A stretch of 64,000 nt of DNA from Dinoroseobacter sp049800775. GTDB taxonomy: Bacteria > Pseudomonadota > Alphaproteobacteria > Rhodobacterales > Rhodobacteraceae. Position 1 is the stretch's first letter. The number at the start of each line of letters is the position of its first letter. Positions 58,754 to 64,000 of the stretch are shown here, piece by piece. The DNA lies in contig NZ_JBNAFR010000003.1 in the NCBI RefSeq assembly GCF_049800775.1, positions 186,001-250,000 on the forward strand, written 5' to 3'. The notes below the pieces were generated by a model. It searched no databases, was not told the origin of the DNA, and saw only the letters and a program-made list of their open reading frames with translations. The translations under genes were made by a program, and so were the position numbers.

Positions 58754-60205
58754 ATGCTGACCTTGCTTGAGGCGGTTTCGCCCATCCTGACACTGAACGA
58801 GATCGCCGTGTTGGGGATGTTCGTTGTCTTCATCTTCATGCTGTTCCGGGGCATCCCGGTGGCCTATGCGCTGGTCGGGGTGAGCCTTGTCTTTGCCCTG
58901 ATCGCCGAGATCTTTCTCGACCCGAACCGGTCTGTGCTGCGCGAGGTGATCGATTTCGACCGGACCGGTATCGATTACCAGCGATTGCAGGTCCTCTCGG
59001 GGCGCCTGTTCGGCAATATCGTCAAGAACCCGGTTCTGGTCGCCCTGCCGATGTTCATTTTCATGGGCCTGATGCTGGATCAGTCCGGCGTGGCCCAGCG
59101 GATGATGCACTCGATGCAGAAGCTGTTCGGGGGCCTGCGCGGCGGGCTGTCCCTGACGGTTCTGCTGATCGGGATCATTCTCGCGGCGTCCACGGGCGTG
59201 ATCGGGGCATCGGTGACCCTGCTCGGGGTCATGGCGCTGCCGGCGATGATGAAGCAGAACTACTCGAAACCGATTGCCACGGGGACGATTGCCTCGGCGG
59301 GGACGCTGGGCATCCTGATCCCGCCCTCGATCATGCTCGTGATCATGTCGGACCAGCTGGCCATCAGCCTGGGCGATCTGTTCATGGGGGCGCTCTTCCC
59401 AGGGCTGATCCTCGGTGCGCTCTACATCGTGTTCATCGTGATCTACGGTCTGATCAACCCCAAGGCGATGCCGGTGCCCGAGCATACGGGTGAGGTCGGC
59501 TGGGAGGTGGTCAAGGACGTGCTCCTCGCCGTGGTGCCGCCGATGTTCCTGATCCTGCTCGTGCTGGGCTCGATCTTTGCGGGCTTCGCGACACCGACCG
59601 AGGCGTCGGGGCTGGGCGCCTTTGGGGCGACGGTGCTGGCAGCGCTGAACGGCAAGCTGAACTTCAAAGTTCTCAAGGAGGTCAGCCGTTCGACCCTGAA
59701 CACCGCCGGTTACATCGTCGGGATCTTCCTGGCCGCGAACTTCTTCGCGCTGGTGCTGCGCCGCTATGGCGGGGATGAGATCATCCAGGGCTATGTGACC
59801 TCGGCCTTCTCGGATCCCTACATGATCGTGCTGTTCATTCTGTTCATCATTTTCCTGCTTGGGTTCCTGCTGGACTGGATCGAGATCACGATCATCATCA
59901 TGCCGCTGATGCTGCCGATCATTCAGGGCCTCGAACTGGCGGTGCCCGGCTTTGATCAGGTGCGGGACCCGGCGGTCGTGTGGTTTGCGATCCTCGTGGC
60001 GGTGACGTTGCAAACAAGCTTCCTGACTCCACCGGTGGGCTTCGCGCTCTTCTATCTGAAGGGGGTATGTCCGCCGGGGGTGAGCCTTGGGCACATCTAC
60101 AAGGGGATCATTCCCTTCGTGATGCTGCAGCTTCTGGGGCTCTTCATCGTGTTCGAGTTCCCGGCGTTGACCACATGGTTACCTGCGGTGGCCTACGCGG
60201 ATTAG
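58754..60205 (+). CDS. dctM: TRAP transporter large permease subunit (DctM-like)
   Basis: A 483-residue polytopic transporter that drives sodium- or proton-coupled import with DctP. Typical stretches are FRGIPVAYALVGVSL, FPMFIFMG-like LPMFIFMGLMLDQSG, LRGGLSLTVLLIGIILAASTGVIGASVTLLGVMALPAMM, GTIASAGTLGILIPPSIMLVI and TSFLTPPVGFALFYLKGV. The insertion around residues 50-90 is seen in the TRAP subgroup for mannitol/chloroaromatic/2-oxo acid substrates. Ends just before a strong terminator. Confidence 0.93.
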   Translation: MLTLLEAVSPILTLNEIAVLGMFVVFIFMLFRGIPVAYALVGVSLVFALIAEIFLDPNRSVLREVIDFDRTGIDYQRLQVLSGRLFGNIVKNPVLVALPMFIFMGLMLDQSGVAQRMMHSMQKLFGGLRGGLSLTVLLIGIILAASTGVIGASVTLLGVMALPAMMKQNYSKPIATGTIASAGTLGILIPPSIMLVIMSDQLAISLGDLFMGALFPGLILGALYIVFIVIYGLINPKAMPVPEHTGEVGWEVVKDVLLAVVPPMFLILLVLGSIFAGFATPTEASGLGAFGATVLAALNGKLNFKVLKEVSRSTLNTAGYIVGIFLAANFFALVLRRYGGDEIIQGYVTSAFSDPYMIVLFILFIIFLLGFLLDWIEITIIIMPLMLPIIQGLELAVPGFDQVRDPAVVWFAILVAVTLQTSFLTPPVGFALFYLKGVCPPGVSLGHIYKGIIPFVMLQLLGLFIVFEFPALTTWLPAVAYAD

Positions 60206-60226
60206 CGCGGAACGTGAGCTGACATC

Positions 60227-60258
60227 AAAAAAGGGCGTGCCACTGGCGCGCCCTTTGC
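60227..60258. terminator. Bidirectional terminator after dctM
   Basis: A 12-base stem, AAAGGGCGTGCC / GGCGCGCCCTTT, with one T-G wobble and a three-base loop ACT, preceded by further A residues and followed by TTT. It ends dctM and the convergent oxidoreductase transcript. Confidence 0.88.
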
Positions 60259-60277
60259 ATTTGCAATGTGCCCGGGG

Positions 60278-61288
60278 TCAGAGCGGCAGGCGGCGCTGCT
60301 CCGCGGCGGAGGTGTAGACCGCCTCTTCCATCCGACGCACCTCGAGATAGTCCCGCGCCGCGTTTTCGAAAGGCTGCTCCCCGCGCAAGGCGGCGAGCAC
60401 ATGGGCATTCAGGGCAAAGACGCAATCCCCTGCAAAGCCCGGATAGGTTCGGGCGGCGAGGATCTCGGTTTCGTCGGTTGCGCCGAACACCCGGCGTGTG
60501 ACCGAACCATTGCCCCAGAGGCTTAGCGTCGCCTCCGTCCCCTCCAGCAGGGCCTCGCCAAAGGTCAGGCGCGGATTCTCCGTCGCATGGTCTAGCAGGC
60601 GGTTGCCGTCAAACAGCGCCCGCGCCCCGGAGGCGTAGTCGAACAGGATGTAGCCCGCATCCTCGCCCGCGATGACCGGGTTCTCGCGGCGCAGATCCGC
60701 ATAGACCCCCGTGGCCGGGCCCAGAAGGTAGCGGAATGTGTCGATCCAATGGACGGCTGTTTCCTGCACCAACAGGCGGCGCATCCTCTGGAAATAGGGC
60801 TGCCGGTCGAGATAGGCCTCGGGCCCCCGGCCATCCCCCGTGCGGAAGCGAAAGGTCAGTTGGCGCGGATCACCGATCGCACCATCCTCGATGGCAGCGC
60901 GCATGGCGCGGTACCAGGGCTGGAAGCGGAAGTTCTCATGGATGATGAGGGGGATCTGCGCCGTCTCCGCCTCGGCAGTGACGGCATGGGCCTCCTCAAG
61001 GCTGCTGCAGAAGGGTTTCTGGCAGATGATCGCGCGGACGCCCTTGGAGATGGCCAGCCGGATTGCCGCCGCATGGGTCTTGGGCGGGGTGATGATGTCG
61101 AGGATCTCGGGAACCTCGACAGCGAACAGGTCGTCGAGTGTGGCAAAAGCGGGCAGACCCGTGGCTGTCGCCTTGTCCAGATCACGGTCCACCGCCCCGA
61201 CAAGCGTGGCGTCGTCCAGACGCGCCCAGGCGTCATAGTGGAACCGGGCGAAATACCCGGCTCCGACACAGGCAACGCGGTAGCTCAC
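60278..61288 (-). CDS. Gfo/Idh/MocA-family oxidoreductase
   Basis: A 336-residue NAD(P)-dependent sugar or cyclitol dehydrogenase. The Rossmann motif is RVACVGAGYFARFHYDAW; VPEILDIITPPKTHAAAIRLAIS and ICQKPFCSSLEEA (the catalytic-Lys EKP-like motif is QKP here) follow, then the C-terminal beta-sheet domain. The start is GTG at 61288, overlapping the stop of the upstream dehydrogenase gene (GTGA). The pair suggests oxidation of a sugar acid or hydroxyacid. Confidence 0.88.
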   Translation of the reverse strand: MSYRVACVGAGYFARFHYDAWARLDDATLVGAVDRDLDKATATGLPAFATLDDLFAVEVPEILDIITPPKTHAAAIRLAISKGVRAIICQKPFCSSLEEAHAVTAEAETAQIPLIIHENFRFQPWYRAMRAAIEDGAIGDPRQLTFRFRTGDGRGPEAYLDRQPYFQRMRRLLVQETAVHWIDTFRYLLGPATGVYADLRRENPVIAGEDAGYILFDYASGARALFDGNRLLDHATENPRLTFGEALLEGTEATLSLWGNGSVTRRVFGATDETEILAARTYPGFAGDCVFALNAHVLAALRGEQPFENAARDYLEVRRMEEAVYTSAAEQRRLPL

Positions 61289-62358
61289 AGCTGTGCCGCG
61301 ACGGCTGCGGCCGCCTCCTCAGTGGTGGCCTTGCCTCCCAGATCACCGGTCAGGATCGCCCCTTCGGTCAGCACGGCCTCCACCGCCTCGCGCAGGCGCG
61401 CGCCATCCGCCGCGATCTCGGCATTCTCGGCGCGCACGCCCAGCCAGTCGAGCATCATGGCCGCCGACAGGATCATCGCCAGCGGGTTCGCAATGCCCTG
61501 ACCCGCGATGTCCGGCGCCGTGCCGTGGCACGGCTGGAAGACCGCGTTGTCATCCCCGATATCGGCAGATGGCGCGAGACCGAGCCCGCCCATCAGGCCC
61601 GCGCCCAGATCGCTGAGAATGTCGCCGAACATGTTCTCGGTCACCATCACGTCGAACGCGCCGGGCCGCGTCACCATCCAGAGCGCCATGGCGTCCACAT
61701 AGGCGTGGTCTGCCGCAAGCTCCGGATGCTTGGCGGCCTCGGCATCGAAGAGCTCGCGGAAATAGGCAAAGGCACGGAAGACGTTGGCCTTGTCCACGCA
61801 TGTCACCTTGCCGGATCCCCGTCCGCTTGCCTTGCGCTGGGCTGCCAGATCGAAGGCAAACCGGAACAGCTTCTCGGATGTGGCACGGGTGATCCTGAGG
61901 GTTTCCTTGGCATAGTCCTCGGTCACCTCGCCGGTGCCCTTGGTGTGAAAGAGCCCCTCGGTGCTTTCACGGATCAGGACGAAATCCACCGGACCCGGCG
62001 CAGCCAGCGGCGTCGGATGACCGGGCACGATCCGAACGGGGCGCACCCCGGCATAGAGGTCGAGCGCGATGCGGATATCGATTTGCGGCGTGATTTCCGT
62101 GCCGTCCGGATACCGGATATCGGGCAGACCCATCGCCGAAAGCAGGATCGCGTCCGACCGCCGCGCGGCCTCGACCGAGGCCTCGGGCAGGGCCTCGCCG
62201 GTCTTGGCGTAATGCGACGCGCCCATCGGATGATGATCAAAGGCCAGCCTGTAGCTGGTCGCGGCCTCGGAAATCTGGGTCAAGATCGCGAGCGTCGGTG
62301 CCATGATCTCGGGCCCGATCCCGTCGCCGTCGAAGACGACAATTGAAAAAGTCTGCAT
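61285..62358 (-). CDS. Isocitrate/isopropylmalate/tartrate dehydrogenase-family protein
   Basis: A 357-residue NAD-dependent beta-decarboxylating dehydrogenase. It starts FSIVVFDGDGIGPEIMAPTL, with LIRESTEGLFHTKGTG (substrate Arg), KANVFRAF, the metal Asp in TENMFGDILSDLGAGLMGGLGLAPSADIG and QPCHGTAPDIAGQGIANPLAMILSAAMML. No Leu-biosynthesis genes surround it, so a tartrate/malate or homoisocitrate-type substrate is more likely than leucine synthesis. ATG 62358 was chosen; the frame extends further but without support. Confidence 0.87.
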   Translation of the reverse strand: MQTFSIVVFDGDGIGPEIMAPTLAILTQISEAATSYRLAFDHHPMGASHYAKTGEALPEASVEAARRSDAILLSAMGLPDIRYPDGTEITPQIDIRIALDLYAGVRPVRIVPGHPTPLAAPGPVDFVLIRESTEGLFHTKGTGEVTEDYAKETLRITRATSEKLFRFAFDLAAQRKASGRGSGKVTCVDKANVFRAFAYFRELFDAEAAKHPELAADHAYVDAMALWMVTRPGAFDVMVTENMFGDILSDLGAGLMGGLGLAPSADIGDDNAVFQPCHGTAPDIAGQGIANPLAMILSAAMMLDWLGVRAENAEIAADGARLREAVEAVLTEGAILTGDLGGKATTEEAAAAVAAQL

Positions 62359-62470
62359 GGATATCCTCCCGCGCGCAATCTGCCGGTCTGGCCCGCCGGT
62401 CGCAAGCGTCTTGCAAGGGGTCCGGCGCTCGACATAGGTTTTCTGAACTGATCCATGGGAGGATGCGCAG

Positions 62471-62761
62471 GTGTATGCGGTGACAGTCACATTTCGGTTG
62501 GTGCCGGGGGGCGCGGAGGCGTTCATGCCCCTGATGCTGGCCAATGCCCGGACGACGTTGACCGACGAGCCCGGATGCCTGCGCTTTGACGTGTGTACGG
62601 ATCCCGCACTGCCGAACGAAGTGTTCCTCTACGAGATCTACTATGATCGGGCGGCGTTTGATCGGCACCTGGAGACACCGCATTTCCGAACCTTCGATGG
62701 GGAGGTTGCCAACCTCGTGGCCAGCAAGGAGGTGCGGACCTATGCGCAGGTGCAGGTATGA
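62471..62761 (+). CDS. ABM-domain putative quinol monooxygenase
   Basis: A 96-residue antibiotic-biosynthesis-monooxygenase (YgiN-like) fold protein: YAVTVTFRLVPGGAEAFMPLML, DEPGCLRFDVCTDPALPNEVFLYEIYYDRAAFDRHLETPHFRTF. Members are small dimers, some with quinol oxidising activity, many of unknown role. The start is GTG 62471. The stop overlaps the ATG of the following lactonase-like gene, so the two are co-translated. It is divergent from the isopropylmalate-type dehydrogenase, 112 bp away. Confidence 0.85.
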   Translation: MYAVTVTFRLVPGGAEAFMPLMLANARTTLTDEPGCLRFDVCTDPALPNEVFLYEIYYDRAAFDRHLETPHFRTFDGEVANLVASKEVRTYAQVQV

Positions 62762-63555
62762 GCACCTGGGAGGTGTACGCCGTCAAATACGCAGACCGCA
62801 ACGCGCGTGTGCGCGGAGACAGCTTTCTCTTTGACGACCAGCATGATCAGCCCCATCCGATGGATTACTTCATGTGGGTGCTGCGCCGTGGGGCGGAAAC
62901 CATCCTGGTCGATACCGGCTATGACAAGGCCGAAGCGGCGGAGCGGGGGCGGCCCATCCGGCTTGATCCGCGTGAGGCGCTCGCGCCGCTCGGGTTGCAG
63001 CCCGAGGATATCGATCGGGTGATCGTCACGCATCTGCACTATGATCACGCGGGCGGGCTGCATCTCTTTCCCAATGCGACACTCTACATGCAGGCGGCTG
63101 AGATGGCCTATGCGACGGGGCCTTGCATGTGCCATGACGCGCTGCGGTTTCCCTTCACCGGGGCGCATATCTGCGAGGCCGTTCAGCGGCTGTACTCCGG
63201 CAAGCTGGTGTTCTTCGAAGGCGATGGCGAAGTTGCCGAGGGCGTGACCGTGCACCAGATCGGCGGGCACTCGCGAGGACTGCAGGCGGTGCGGGTCCGG
63301 ACCGAGGCCGGGTGGCTGTGTCTCGCGTCGGACGCGGCGCATTTCTACGAGAACCTCTGGTCGCGCAAGCCCTTCCCTCTGGTTGTGGATCTCGAGGACA
63401 TGCTGCGCGGGTTCTCCCGCCTCGAAGCTCTTGCAAGCGATCACCGCCTGATCGTGCCCGGGCACGACCCTCTCGTGTTTGACTACTTCCCTGCCACAGA
63501 ACCGGAGATGATCCTGCGATTGGATCGGGGACCGGTATCCGGCGATTTCGGCTGA
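62758..63555 (+). CDS. Metallo-beta-lactamase-fold hydrolase, AHL-lactonase-like (AttM/AiiA type)
   Basis: A 265-residue metallohydrolase. The dinuclear zinc signature is VTHLHYDHAGGLHLF; the further His is in IGGHSRGLQAVRV, the Asp in ASDAAHFYEN and the last His in VPGHDPLVF. The arrangement and length match N-acyl homoserine lactone lactonases, which open lactone rings and quench quorum signals, but relatives hydrolyse other lactones (for example 4-pyridoxolactone). Translationally coupled to the ABM protein. Confidence 0.82.
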   Translation: MSTWEVYAVKYADRNARVRGDSFLFDDQHDQPHPMDYFMWVLRRGAETILVDTGYDKAEAAERGRPIRLDPREALAPLGLQPEDIDRVIVTHLHYDHAGGLHLFPNATLYMQAAEMAYATGPCMCHDALRFPFTGAHICEAVQRLYSGKLVFFEGDGEVAEGVTVHQIGGHSRGLQAVRVRTEAGWLCLASDAAHFYENLWSRKPFPLVVDLEDMLRGFSRLEALASDHRLIVPGHDPLVFDYFPATEPEMILRLDRGPVSGDFG

Positions 63556-63556
63556 C

Positions 63557-64000
63557 GTGTTTTCATTCCTGTCCAAAGGGAGATCCGGGACCGCGGTGGA
63601 GATCGCGCCGCTTCGGCCGAACCGGTTGACCTATGCTGTGGGGGATATCCATGGGCGGCGGGATCTCCTCGATCAGATGATCGACGAAATTGAGGCGGAC
63701 GCGGATGGGGCGCAGGGCGACCTGGTGTTTCTCGGGGATTACATTGATCGTGGTCCGGACAGTGCGGCGGTGCTGAAGCGTCTCTATCGGTTGGAGCTGG
63801 GCAATCTGACCGTGACCTGTCTGATGGGCAATCACGAGCGGATGTTCCTGTCATTTCTGGAGGATCCAGCGCGAGGTGAGCTCTGGCTGCGGAATGGAGG
63901 GCTGGAGACCATCGCCGATTTCGGCCCCGCGCGGCGTACCAGCGTCAACGGTCAATCGCCCATGGAGACTCTGAGGGATCAACTGCAGGAGGTGATCGGC
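63557..64000 (+). CDS. Metallophosphoesterase (PPP-type), C-terminus outside window
   Basis: The first 148 residues of a calcineurin-like phosphoesterase. Metal-binding motifs are YAVGDIHGRRDLLDQM, VFLGDYIDRGPDSAAVL and MGNHERMFL, the three signatures of bacterial PPP serine/threonine phosphatases (Asp, His, Asp, Asn, His ligands). The start is GTG 63557, one base after the lactonase-like stop, and the frame is open to the window edge. Substrate could be a phosphoprotein or a dinucleoside tetraphosphate. Confidence 0.87.
   Translation, partial: MFSFLSKGRSGTAVEIAPLRPNRLTYAVGDIHGRRDLLDQMIDEIEADADGAQGDLVFLGDYIDRGPDSAAVLKRLYRLELGNLTVTCLMGNHERMFLSFLEDPARGELWLRNGGLETIADFGPARRTSVNGQSPMETLRDQLQEVIG

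Noticed and set aside
57869..60094. 741-codon open frame antisense to dctQ and dctM
   Set aside because: Its product is a low-complexity His/Gln/Arg/Asp-rich shadow of hydrophobic membrane protein codons; the TRAP genes are unambiguous.

Overview
The window is GC-rich, densely packed DNA of an alphaproteobacterium of the family Rhodobacteraceae, most likely a marine member of the Roseobacter group. I infer this from the combination of a peripheral light-harvesting antenna operon (pucBAC) with PpsR boxes, a DMSP lyase of the DddL type, polyhydroxyalkanoate synthase, a glxBCD-glnT and sarcosine-oxidase-like cluster, TRAP transport, a CtrA-type box and the hemD/mitofilin/hemY order. I cannot name the species from the sequence alone.

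Layout. 1-2.3 kb: the end of a sugar ABC transporter ATPase, a PfkB kinase and a SIS-domain amino-sugar protein. 2.6-7.2 kb: an accessory surface-glycan block with two sulfotransferases and, on the opposite strand, a family 2 glycosyltransferase coupled to a DUF616-type glycosyltransferase. 7.5-15.1 kb: dddL, an ScfR-type regulator, prpE, a thiolase and phaC, which together could route DMSP-derived acrylate, propionate and acetyl units to assimilation or polymer. 15.2-18.4 kb: the antenna operon read leftwards from two perfect PpsR boxes (pucB, pucA, pucC), followed by a translationally coupled gene for a protein ending in eight exact 25-residue repeats, the most unusual gene in the window. 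18.85 kb: tRNA-Thr(CGT).

19.2-30.4 kb: glnT-glxD-glxC-glxB, an XRE-cupin regulator, a GlxA-family regulator and soxG/A/D/B, a one-carbon/methylated-amine block that could be an N-methylglutamate pathway. 30.5-36.2 kb: a GntR-regulated operon of an AA_synth-family protein, an alpha/beta hydrolase, a flavin reductase with a degenerate Nudix-like tail, a luciferase-like monooxygenase and an aldehyde dehydrogenase. Its substrate is unknown. 36.2-42.8 kb: hemY, mitofilin-like and hemD, divergent from tsaD-gpsA-yciI-EVE. 43.0-51.1 kb: cytochrome c maturation ccmF-ccmG-ccmH-ccmI with DsbD- and DsbA-type redox proteins and an L,D-transpeptidase.

51.1-56.5 kb: a small HMA-like protein, an acyl-CoA synthetase, an RTX metalloprotease preceded by a CtrA-type box, a membrane methyltransferase-like protein and a UbiG-type methyltransferase. 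56.8-60.2 kb: a complete TRAP transporter with a strong terminator after the binding-protein gene. 60.3-64.0 kb: a Gfo/Idh/MocA oxidoreductase and an isocitrate/isopropylmalate-type dehydrogenase, divergent from an ABM-domain protein, an AHL-lactonase-like hydrolase and a truncated metallophosphatase.

Assignments rest on reading motifs, gene order and start sites by eye. No database search was possible.
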